A DNA stretch of 61,125 nucleotides from Clostridiales bacterium (GTDB lineage Bacteria > Bacillota > Clostridia > Christensenellales > CAG-138), in the NCBI GenBank assembly GCA_012517905.1, contig JAAYUE010000084.1:1-61125 (forward strand). The letters run 5' to 3'. Under the pieces are notes generated by a model. It was not told where the DNA came from. It searched no databases and saw only the letters and a program-made list of their open reading frames with translations. Of this stretch, positions 54,369 through 61,125 are shown in pieces (position 1 is the stretch's first letter; the number at the start of each line of letters is the position of its first letter). Both the position numbers and the translations under genes were made by a program.

Positions 54369-55100
54369 ATGGAGGAAATCATCAGGCTGGAAAACGTAAC
54401 GAAGAAGTTCGGCGGACTGACCGCCGTCGATAACTTCAGCGGCGCTGTCGAAACCGGATCGATCGTCGGTCTGATCGGACCGAACGGAGCCGGCAAGACC
54501 ACGCTGTTCAACATGATGTCCTGCACATATCCTCCGACTTCCGGAAAGATATTTTACAAGGGCATGGACGTAACGAAGGCGCGGACGGATTCCATGGCGA
54601 TTCGCGGCCTCGCGAGGACATTCCAGGTGACCAAGCCGTTTGGCGACATGACGGTTGTGGAAAACTTCATGGTCGGCGCATTTCTGCACACGCGCGATCG
54701 CGCTGTCGCCAGAAAACAGGCCGAGGAGATCTATGAATACATCGGCATGGGCTGCGGAGAATGCAAGGCCGCGAACGAAACGACGACCGTCGACCGCAAA
54801 AAGCTGGAGATCGGCAGGGCGCTTGCCACAAAGCCGGAGCTGCTTTTGTTGGACGAGGTCATGGCCGGCTGCAATCCGCAGGAAAAGCTCGAACTGGTAG
54901 AGACCTGCCGGAAGATTCAGAAATCCGGCGTCACGCTGCTGGTCATCGAGCACGACATCAAGACGATCATGTCGCTCTGCGAGAAGATCATCATTCTGCA
55001 CCGCGGCGCAAAACTGGTCGAAGGCACGCCGAGCGAAGTGGCGAACGACCCTCGCGCAATCAGTGCATATCTGGGGGAGGACTACCATGCTGGATGTTAA
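54369..55100 (+). CDS. Liv-type ABC transporter ATP-binding protein (LivG-like)
   Basis: 243 residues. Walker A is GPNGAGKTT, Walker B is LLLLDEVMAGCNP, and the H-loop is VIEHDIKTIM. The signature position is unusual: where LSYGxQR-type sequence is expected this protein has VDRKKLEIGRALA, so the canonical LSxGQ glycine motif is not evident. It overlaps the LivF-like gene by 14 bases. Confidence 0.92.
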   Translation: MEEIIRLENVTKKFGGLTAVDNFSGAVETGSIVGLIGPNGAGKTTLFNMMSCTYPPTSGKIFYKGMDVTKARTDSMAIRGLARTFQVTKPFGDMTVVENFMVGAFLHTRDRAVARKQAEEIYEYIGMGCGECKAANETTTVDRKKLEIGRALATKPELLLLDEVMAGCNPQEKLELVETCRKIQKSGVTLLVIEHDIKTIMSLCEKIIILHRGAKLVEGTPSEVANDPRAISAYLGEDYHAGC

Positions 55101-55791
55101 CGAGCTTCACGCCGGGTACGGCGACATTGAGATTGTGCACGGCATCTCCCTGAAGGTGCCCGACAAGCAGATCGTTGCGATCGTCGGCGCAAACGGCGCC
55201 GGAAAATCGACGTTTATCAAAGCGCTGATGGGCATGATCCCCGTGAAAAAGGGCTGCATCATGTTTGAAGAGGAAGCGATTACCGGGCTGGAGACGCATG
55301 AAATCAGCGACCACGGCATCACGCTGATTCCGGAAGGCCGCCAGCTCTTCCCGAACATGACGGTGGAAGAAAACCTGGACATCGGCGCCTGCACGCCCAA
55401 GACGATGAAAAACCGTGCGGCAAAGAAAGAGGAGATGTTCGACCTTCTGCCGCGCCTGCGCGAGCGCGCAAAGCAGATGGCGGGAACGCTCTCCGGCGGC
55501 GAGCAGCAGATGGTTGCCACTGCGCGCGCGCTGATGAGCAGTCCGAAGCTGCTGGTGATGGACGAACCCTCCTGGGGACTCGCGCCGATACTGGTTGCGG
55601 AGCTGTTTCAAACGATTGAAACGGTCCGCAACGAAGGCACGGCGGTCCTGATCGTGGAGCAGAACGTCGCAAAGACGCTGTCCATCGCCGACTGGGCGTA
55701 CGTGTTTGAAAACGGATGCGTCACGATGGAAGGCGCAGGCAGCGAGCTGCTCTGCGACGAAGGCCTGAAAAAGGCGTTCCTCGGGATTTAA
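55087..55791 (+). CDS. Liv-type ABC transporter ATP-binding protein (LivF-like)
   Basis: 234 residues. Walker A is GANGAGKST, signature LSGGEQQM, Walker B LLVMDEPSWGLAP, H-loop IVEQNV. The ATG at 55087 has GGGGAGG upstream and starts the conserved DVNELHAGYGDIEI. It completes a five-part importer. Confidence 0.95.
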   Translation: MLDVNELHAGYGDIEIVHGISLKVPDKQIVAIVGANGAGKSTFIKALMGMIPVKKGCIMFEEEAITGLETHEISDHGITLIPEGRQLFPNMTVEENLDIGACTPKTMKNRAAKKEEMFDLLPRLRERAKQMAGTLSGGEQQMVATARALMSSPKLLVMDEPSWGLAPILVAELFQTIETVRNEGTAVLIVEQNVAKTLSIADWAYVFENGCVTMEGAGSELLCDEGLKKAFLGI

Positions 55792-55835
55792 TTTCCTGCA
55801 AATGTGTTGTGAATTTTGAGTGATTGAGGTGCTCT

Positions 55836-56687
55836 ATGTTAAGCGAAAACAAGGTCAAGGAACTGAAGAAATTTTCCAAACAGATCCAGATTGAGACGGT
55901 CAAGATGATCGCAAGCCTCGGCGTGGGACACTTGGGCGGTTCGCTTTCGATTGCGGACGCGCTTGCGGTGCTCTACGGCGAACAAATGAAGTATGATCCG
56001 AAAAACCCCAAGTGGGCGGGAAGAGACTGGTTTATCTGCTCCAAGGGGCACGCCGGTCCGGCGGTGTATTCGGCGCTGGCGCTCAAACAGTTTTTCCCCA
56101 TGAGCGAGCTGAAAACGCTGAATCGTCCGGGGACGAAGCTTCCTTCCCACTGCGATCGCCTGAAAACGCCCGGCATCGACATGACCACCGGCTCTCTGGG
56201 CCAGGGGTCATCCACCGCGGCGGGCATCGCGCTCGCGCACAAGATGAATCACATGGATAACAGGATTTATCTGATGCTGGGCGACGGCGAGATCGACGAG
56301 GGACAAGTTTGGGAAATGGCGCTGTTTACCGGGACCCAGAAACTGACCAACCTGATTGCGTTTGTCGACTGCAACAAACTTCAGCTGGACGGGCCGACCT
56401 GCGAAATCTGCGACGTCGGCAACGTGGCGCAGAAGTTCGAGGACTTCGGCTGGTATGCGCAGAGCGTGGACGGGCATGATGTCGTCGCGATCAACGAAGC
56501 GATTGAAAAAGCCAAGGCGCAGCACGAGAAGCCGTCCATGATCGTTCTGAACACGGAAAAGGCGCACGGCTGGACCATGTTTGCAAACAAGATCGGCAGC
56601 CATAGCACGACCATTTCCGCCGATCAGCTGGAAGATGCTTTGCGTGAGATGAACGCGGCTATGAAAAGCATTGAGGAAGGGAAGTAA
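55836..56687 (+). CDS. Transketolase, N-terminal (TPP-binding) subunit
   Basis: 283 residues. GVGHLGGSLSIADALAVLY, KGHAGPAVYSAL, GSLGQGSSTAAGIALA and the TPP motif GDGEIDEGQVWE...NLIAFVDCNK. Full-length transketolases are about 650 residues; here the enzyme is split, with the other half in the next gene 6 bases on. It transfers two-carbon ketol units. GAGGTG precedes the ATG at 55836. Confidence 0.94.
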   Translation: MLSENKVKELKKFSKQIQIETVKMIASLGVGHLGGSLSIADALAVLYGEQMKYDPKNPKWAGRDWFICSKGHAGPAVYSALALKQFFPMSELKTLNRPGTKLPSHCDRLKTPGIDMTTGSLGQGSSTAAGIALAHKMNHMDNRIYLMLGDGEIDEGQVWEMALFTGTQKLTNLIAFVDCNKLQLDGPTCEICDVGNVAQKFEDFGWYAQSVDGHDVVAINEAIEKAKAQHEKPSMIVLNTEKAHGWTMFANKIGSHSTTISADQLEDALREMNAAMKSIEEGK

Positions 56688-56693
56688 GCAACG

Positions 56694-57662
56694 ATGAGCA
56701 TTAAAATCGCCAAAGAGATCGTGATGGACAAGGAAGAAATGCGCAATGCGTTTTGCAGCGTGTTGATGGAGCTTGCCGAAAACAACAAGGACATCATCGT
56801 TCTGGACGCGGACCTGATGGGCGCGATGGGAACCAGAGCCTTTCAGAAAAAATATCCCGAGCAGACGGTGAACTGCGGCATTCAGGAAGCGAACATGATC
56901 GGCGTCGCCGCCGGTCTGTCCGCCGTCGGTAAAATTCCGTTTGCGCATACCTTCGCGCCGTTTGCGACGAGGCGTGTCTGCGACCAGGTGTTCATGTCCG
57001 CCGCGTATGCGAGAAACAACGTCAAGATCGTCGGTTCGGACCCGGGCATCACCGCGTCGCTCAACGGCGGCACGCATATGCCGTTTGAGGATATGGGCAT
57101 CATGCGCGGCCTGCCGGAGCTGACCGTTCTGGAGCCGACCGATATCACCATGCTCAAGTGGATGATCAAGGAGATGGCGGCGACCTACGGCGTCCAGTAT
57201 ATGCGCCTCGTCAGAAAGAACTGCATGAAGGTCTATGAAGAAGGCTCTACCTTCGAGATGGGCAAGGCGGTGCAGCTCTGCGACGGCACGGACGTGACGA
57301 TCATCGCCAGCGGATACTGCGTTGCGGAGGCGTATAAAGCGGCTTCGCTGCTGAAGGAAGCGGGCGTCAGCGCGCGCGTGCTGAACATGTTCTGCTGGAA
57401 GCCGATCGACCAGGAAGCGATTCTGAAAGCGGCGGAAGAGACCGGCGCAATCGTTACGGCGGAAAACCACAACGTCATCAACGGCCTCGGGTCCGCCGTT
57501 GCGGAAGTCCTCGTCAAAAACCGGCCGACCCCGGTCGAGATGATCGGCGTGCAGGACGAGTTTGGCGAGGTCGGTCCGGTGGATTACCTCTCCGAGCGGT
57601 TCAAACTGAACGCGTCGTATATCGTCGAAGCGGCGAAGAAAGTAATCGCAAGAAAAGCATAA
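56694..57662 (+). CDS. Transketolase, C-terminal (pyrimidine-binding) subunit
   Basis: 322 residues. The Pyr domain has VLDADLMGAMGTRAF, NCGIQEANMIGVAAGLSAVGKIPFAHTFAPF, and the C-terminal domain has DVTIIASGYCVAEAYKAA and VTAENHNVINGLGSAVAEVL. It should form a heteromeric transketolase with the preceding subunit. GGAAGGGAAG lies upstream of the ATG. Confidence 0.94.
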   Translation: MSIKIAKEIVMDKEEMRNAFCSVLMELAENNKDIIVLDADLMGAMGTRAFQKKYPEQTVNCGIQEANMIGVAAGLSAVGKIPFAHTFAPFATRRVCDQVFMSAAYARNNVKIVGSDPGITASLNGGTHMPFEDMGIMRGLPELTVLEPTDITMLKWMIKEMAATYGVQYMRLVRKNCMKVYEEGSTFEMGKAVQLCDGTDVTIIASGYCVAEAYKAASLLKEAGVSARVLNMFCWKPIDQEAILKAAEETGAIVTAENHNVINGLGSAVAEVLVKNRPTPVEMIGVQDEFGEVGPVDYLSERFKLNASYIVEAAKKVIARKA

Positions 57663-57693
57663 CAGGCGCCGTCAGGCGCGGCGGAAAAACGGC

Positions 57694-57717
57694 GGAGGCG
57701 AACTAAGATTCGCCTCC
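57694..57717 (+). other. Stem-loop between transketolase and Zn-dehydrogenase genes
   Basis: GGAGGCGAA pairs with TTCGCCTCC around a 6-base loop. There is no T-run after it, so RNA processing or protection is more likely than termination. Confidence 0.5.
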
Positions 57718-57760
57718 CTGTGAAAAAGGCAAACGACTGAAAAAATCGAGGGAAGAGCAA

Positions 57761-58789
57761 ATGTTAGCGGCAATCATTCAAAAACCGGAAGTGCTGGAAA
57801 TCTGCGAAGTGCCAAGACCCGTCGTCGAAGACGGCGAAGCCCTGATTCGGGTGTTTTACACCGGCGTGTGCGGAACGGACGTGCATCTGCTGCACGGACA
57901 TCATGCGACGGCGACGTTTCCGCTGATTCCCGGACACGAGATGGTCGGCGAGCTGGTCGAGGTCAAGGGACAGGAAGCGGGCGCGTTTCAGAGCGGACAG
58001 CGCGTCGTTGCGCAGGAAGTGCTTTCCTGCGGGCGGTGCACGGCCTGCGCAAAGGGCGAAGACAACGTCTGCCAGTCGCTGCAGATCATCGGCATCCACG
58101 CCGAGGGCAGCTTTGCCGAATACGTCAAGGTGCCCGCAAAGAAAATGCTGGTCGTCCCCGACGCGATCGACGACCAACTGGCGGCGATGACGGAACCGCT
58201 CGCCGTAGCGGTGCACGACGTCCGGCTCAGCGGATTGAAGGTCGGCGAGACGGTGCTGGTCATCGGCGGCGGCCCGATCGGAATGCTGATTGCGATCGTC
58301 GCCCGCGCCGCAGGCGCAAAGCAGGTTGTGATCTCCGAGATCAAGAAATTCCGGCGCGACTTTGCGGCGAGCATGGGATTTGACGTGATCGACCCGACGA
58401 TTGCAGACTTTGACGAAAAGCTGACCGAGCTCTCCGGCTGCGAAGGGTTTGACGTCAGCTTCGAGGTGGCTGGGGTGAAATCCGCCATTTCGACCTGCAT
58501 CGACCACACGAAGTGCACGGGAACCGTGATGGTCATCGCCATCACGAAGGAACCGATCCCGGTCGATACGGGCAAGATCTTCTCCAAGGAGCTGACGCTC
58601 AAAGGCGCGCGCATCCATAACTTCTACAGCTTCAAGGGCGCGCTGGAACTGCTGCAGATGAAATCCGTGGCGGACGACGTGCGAAAGCTCATCTCCAAGG
58701 TGTATCGCTTCTCGGATATCGTCGAGGCGTTTGATTATGCCGAGCATGGAGAGGACGGCTTCAAGGTGCTGGTGCGCATCAACGAATAG
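57761..58789 (+). CDS. Zinc-dependent polyol/alcohol dehydrogenase (sorbitol/threonine dehydrogenase-like)
   Basis: 342 residues. Catalytic-zinc residues are in GVCGTDVHL, PGHEMVGE and EPLAVAVH. The structural-zinc loop CGRCTACAKGEDNVC is intact, unlike in the first MDR gene of the operon. The NAD site is VIGGGPIGMLIAI. It oxidises or reduces a sugar-derived alcohol; the substrate is unknown. Confidence 0.92.
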   Translation: MLAAIIQKPEVLEICEVPRPVVEDGEALIRVFYTGVCGTDVHLLHGHHATATFPLIPGHEMVGELVEVKGQEAGAFQSGQRVVAQEVLSCGRCTACAKGEDNVCQSLQIIGIHAEGSFAEYVKVPAKKMLVVPDAIDDQLAAMTEPLAVAVHDVRLSGLKVGETVLVIGGGPIGMLIAIVARAAGAKQVVISEIKKFRRDFAASMGFDVIDPTIADFDEKLTELSGCEGFDVSFEVAGVKSAISTCIDHTKCTGTVMVIAITKEPIPVDTGKIFSKELTLKGARIHNFYSFKGALELLQMKSVADDVRKLISKVYRFSDIVEAFDYAEHGEDGFKVLVRINE

Positions 58790-58846
58790 CGCAAAACGGA
58801 CCGCGGCGATGGTAAGCGCCGCAGAAAGGCAGCGGAGGGGAACGAT

Positions 58847-59209
58847 ATGCCATACATTCGATTTGAATTGAATCAAAAGCTCTCGCAGCAGGATAAACTC
58901 GCGTTTGCAGCGAAGGCCGCGGAATCGGTCGCCGTGATCCCGGGTAAGCGCGCCGACAGGACGATGGTCAACGTAACGACCGAATGCGCCCTGCATTTTC
59001 ACGGATCGGACCGCGCCATCGCGTTTGTGGAGATCCGGCTCTTCGGCCAGTCGGAACGGGAGCAGAAAACGGCGCTTGCGGAACAGCTGGCATCGCTGCT
59101 TGGCGCGGAGTTGAATATCGCCGCGGACGATATCTACATGAATATGATCGAAATGCCCTCCTGGGGCAAGAGCGGTTCGCTTGCGTTTTCCGAAACGTGG
59201 AAAGGATAA
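58847..59209 (+). CDS. MIF/4-oxalocrotonate-tautomerase superfamily protein
   Basis: 120 residues. Proline follows the initiator Met (MPYIRFEL), giving the N-terminal catalytic proline of this superfamily. VNVTTECALHFHGSDRAIAFVEIRLFG and the C-terminal DIYMNMIEMPSWG fit the MIF/phenylpyruvate-tautomerase length class. It would catalyse keto-enol tautomerisation. GGAGGGGAACG lies before the ATG. Such a gene is unusual in a sugar operon. Confidence 0.83.
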   Translation: MPYIRFELNQKLSQQDKLAFAAKAAESVAVIPGKRADRTMVNVTTECALHFHGSDRAIAFVEIRLFGQSEREQKTALAEQLASLLGAELNIAADDIYMNMIEMPSWGKSGSLAFSETWKG

Positions 59210-59212
59210 GGG

Positions 59213-59737
59213 ATGGAGTCGATGAGTAAAGTCGATCTTCTGTTTGAGAGGCACTCCGTCCGGCGGTATCTGGATGAAAAAGTGGATCCGCAGGACATCC
59301 AGACCATCCTGCAGGCGGGCATGTCTGCGCCGTCCGCGCGCAACGCCCAGCCCTGGGAGTTTCTCGTGATTCAGGACAGGCAGCGGCTGACCGAGTGCGC
59401 GGGCATCCGGAAATTCTGGGCCATGCTCAACGAGGCGCCGCTTGCGATACTGGTGCTGGCAAATCTCGAGGGATATACGGGCTCCAGCCGGGAGTTTTTC
59501 CTGCAGGATTGCTCCGCGGCGGCGGAAAACATTCTGCTCGCCGCCACGGCGCTGGGATACGGCGGCGTATGGCTCGGCATCCACGCGTTGGAAGAGCCGC
59601 AGGCGCGGCTGCGCGAACTCTTCGGCATTCCCGAGAGCATCGTGCCGGTCATGATGCTTCCCATCGGGCGGCCGTTGAATCCGCCGGAAGCGAAGCGCCG
59701 CTTTACGCCCGAGAAGATACACGAAGAACGATATTGA
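59213..59737 (+). CDS. Nitroreductase-family flavoprotein
   Basis: 174 residues. FMN-phosphate contacts RHSVRRY, then SAPSARNAQPWEFLVI, the central QDCSAAAENILLAATALGYGGVWLG and a C-terminal PIGRPLNPPEAKRR. Reduces an unknown acceptor with NAD(P)H. ATGs at 59213 and 59222 are both possible. It starts 3 bases after the tautomerase gene. Confidence 0.9.
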   Translation: MESMSKVDLLFERHSVRRYLDEKVDPQDIQTILQAGMSAPSARNAQPWEFLVIQDRQRLTECAGIRKFWAMLNEAPLAILVLANLEGYTGSSREFFLQDCSAAAENILLAATALGYGGVWLGIHALEEPQARLRELFGIPESIVPVMMLPIGRPLNPPEAKRRFTPEKIHEERY

Positions 59738-59783
59738 AGAGCACGAACGAATGCGAAGGGATTTATAAAGACGAGGCGTAAGC

Positions 59784-60956
59784 ATGATTGATTTTTCACT
59801 GTGTATTTCGACAAAAATGATCTTTGGCAAAGGCGTCCACACACAGGTTGGCGACGTGATCAAAGGATACGGATTTCAAAAGGTTTTGTTGGTGTACGGC
59901 GGGCAGAGCATCGTCAAATGCGGTCTGTACGACACGGTCGTGCAGAAACTGCGCGACGCCGGGATCGATTTTGTGCCGATCGGCGGCGTACAGCCGAATC
60001 CGACGGTGGCGTTCTGCCGCAAGGTCGCCGCGCTGGCAAAGCGGGAAAACGTCCAGATGTTTCTGGCCGTCGGCGGCGGCAGCGTCATAGACACCTGCAA
60101 GTGCGCGGCGCATGCGGTGGCAAACGACGCGGATGTGGCGGATATCCTCTATGGAAAAGTGCCCGTTCAGAAAACCATCCCGGTGGGCGTGGTTTTGACG
60201 ATTTCCGCCGCGGGCAGCGAGACCAGCGACAGCCTTGTGATGACGGATGAAGAACGCGGTCTCAAGCGCGGGCTGGGCCATCAGCTCAACCGGCCGCTCT
60301 TTGCGATCATGGACCCGACGATGACCTATACGGTTTCGCCGTATCAAACGGCGAGCGGCGTGACGGACATCATGATGCACACCATGGAGCGCTACATCCA
60401 TCTGGACGAAGGGGACCATGACCTGGTGGACCGCGTCAGCGAAGGACTGCTCAAGGCGGTGATCAGCGCGGGACGAAAGGCGCTTGCCGACCCGCAGGAT
60501 TACGACGCGCGGGCAACGCTGATGCTGGCCGGCAGCTGGTCGCACAACGGGCTGACGGGCGCGGGGTGCAAAGTGAACATGGTCGCGCATAAATTGGAAC
60601 ACGAGATGGGCGCGCTCGACCCGAAAATCGCGCATGGCGCGGGGTTGGCAGTCGTTTGGCCCGCTTATCTGGACTATATTTATAAAGGCGATATCCCGAG
60701 GTTTGCGCAGTATGCGGAGCGGATCTGGGACGTTGCGCCGGGTGAACCGGAAGCCATGGCGCGGGAGGGAATTTGCCGCACCAGAGCATATTTCAACGAA
60801 ATCGGCATGCCAGCGACGCTTCGCGACTGCGGGCTGTCGAAGACCGATATCGAGGCCATGGCGGACAAGGCGACAAACGACGGAACCGTTGTGTTCCAGT
60901 CGTGCGTGCCCATCGACCGGCAGGCATTTATCGATATCTATAATCTTTGCCTGTAG
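59784..60956 (+). CDS. Iron-containing alcohol dehydrogenase (BDH/YqhD-like)
   Basis: 390 residues. The coenzyme loop VGGGSVIDTCK and the metal site in TASGVTDIMMHTMERYI (Asp, His) and AHKLEHEMGAL...IAHGAGLAVVWP (His, His) match NADPH-dependent butanol-dehydrogenase-type enzymes. It probably disposes of an aldehyde from the pathway by reducing it to an alcohol. It follows the nitroreductase by 46 bases. Confidence 0.92.
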   Translation: MIDFSLCISTKMIFGKGVHTQVGDVIKGYGFQKVLLVYGGQSIVKCGLYDTVVQKLRDAGIDFVPIGGVQPNPTVAFCRKVAALAKRENVQMFLAVGGGSVIDTCKCAAHAVANDADVADILYGKVPVQKTIPVGVVLTISAAGSETSDSLVMTDEERGLKRGLGHQLNRPLFAIMDPTMTYTVSPYQTASGVTDIMMHTMERYIHLDEGDHDLVDRVSEGLLKAVISAGRKALADPQDYDARATLMLAGSWSHNGLTGAGCKVNMVAHKLEHEMGALDPKIAHGAGLAVVWPAYLDYIYKGDIPRFAQYAERIWDVAPGEPEAMAREGICRTRAYFNEIGMPATLRDCGLSKTDIEAMADKATNDGTVVFQSCVPIDRQAFIDIYNLCL

Positions 60957-60983
60957 AGAAGGCAAACAGCGCAGGAGGACAAC

Positions 60984-61125
60984 TTGAAAAAGATCAGGGT
61001 AGGCGTGGCCGGATACGGCACCATAGGACAGCGTTTGGCGGACGGCGTGGCGCTGCAGGGGGACATGGAACTGGTAGGCGTGGCGGACCTGGCGCCGACG
61101 CTGGCGATTCGGGCGCTTAAGGAAA
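60984..61125 (+). CDS. Type II glyceraldehyde-3-phosphate dehydrogenase-like protein (3' partial)
   Basis: 47 codons are visible before the window ends. The TTG at 60984 follows GCAGGAGG at good spacing. The Rossmann start [33 protein letters not shown] resembles type II (archaeal-type) GAPDH more than the common bacterial enzyme. If complete, it would link the operon's three-carbon product to lower glycolysis or oxidise a related phosphorylated aldehyde. Confidence 0.72.
   Translation, partial: MKKIRVGVAGYGTIGQRLADGVALQGDMELVGVADLAPTLAIRALKE

Noticed and set aside
53094-55088. Long minus-strand frame opposite the Liv permease/ATPase genes, and similar ones at 57764-59863, 36711-38417 and 30184-31947
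   Set aside because: All overlap genes with clear family motifs on the other strand and have shadow-like composition.
55836-61125. Assignment of the operon to the sulfoquinovose sulfo-transketolase pathway
   Set aside because: A split transketolase and dehydrogenases fit, but no sulfosugar-specific enzyme or exporter can be recognised, and the Liv-type importer argues against a firm call.
1-61125. CRISPR arrays, insertion sequences, phage attachment sites, replication origin
   Set aside because: No regularly spaced repeats, transposase motifs, integrase genes or DnaA-box clusters were seen.

Overview
The window looks like a chromosomal segment from a GC-rich, anaerobic Gram-positive bacterium (Bacillota, most likely Clostridia). 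Pointers are the T-box leader, a DivIVA-like protein, a SpoIIE-type phosphatase, a sensory [FeFe] hydrogenase, TagG/TagH-type glycan export, a split transketolase and consistently strong AGGAGG-type ribosome binding sites. No rRNA, tRNA, insertion sequence or CRISPR array was recognised. All functions are read from motifs and family resemblance, without database searches.

Layout. 1-1939 (+): the 3' end of a TadC-like gene, a DUF192 gene and a DivIVA-domain coiled-coil gene, closed by a bidirectional terminator. 2018-2896 (-): a UbiA-type prenyltransferase resembling decaprenyl-phosphate phosphoribosyltransferases. 3130-6328 (+): a putative hydrogen-sensing operon with a 2Fe-2S thioredoxin-like protein, a group-C-like [FeFe] hydrogenase carrying a PAS domain, and a SpoIIE-family phosphatase. 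6405-13311 (+): promoter, T-box leader and a complete trpEGDCFBA operon. 13415-13705 (+): a small acetyltransferase.

13787-33469, mostly (-): a large surface-polysaccharide locus. It holds GT2, GT4, DUF4422, galactofuranosyltransferase-like and Stealth-type enzymes, UDP-galactopyranose mutase, a TagGH-like ABC exporter, two O-antigen-ligase/polymerase-like membrane proteins, a priming sugar transferase, and two TupA-like ATP-grasp modules. One of those modules is fused to two glycosyltransferase domains. The glf operon seems to start with an attenuated leader. Parts of this locus are clearly AT-richer than their surroundings. 33670-39593 (-): a second glycan system, with a processive membrane GT2 synthase, a membrane-anchored HEAT-repeat protein, a glycosidase-like lipoprotein and a GH16 lipoprotein. 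Divergent from it (39924-43565, +) is a 1213-residue secreted beta-propeller/beta-helix protein.

43699-46785 (-): a PucR-type regulator followed by a C69 (secernin-like) peptidase. Divergent from it, 47449-61125 (+), is a long catabolic operon: two MDR dehydrogenases, an SDR, a TIM-barrel isomerase, a cupin, a complete Liv-type ABC transporter, a split transketolase, a MIF-like tautomerase, a nitroreductase, an iron-dependent alcohol dehydrogenase and the start of a type II GAPDH-like gene. Two near-identical 18-bp palindromes lie in the divergent region, one over the -35 box of the operon's best promoter. The substrate is not evident.
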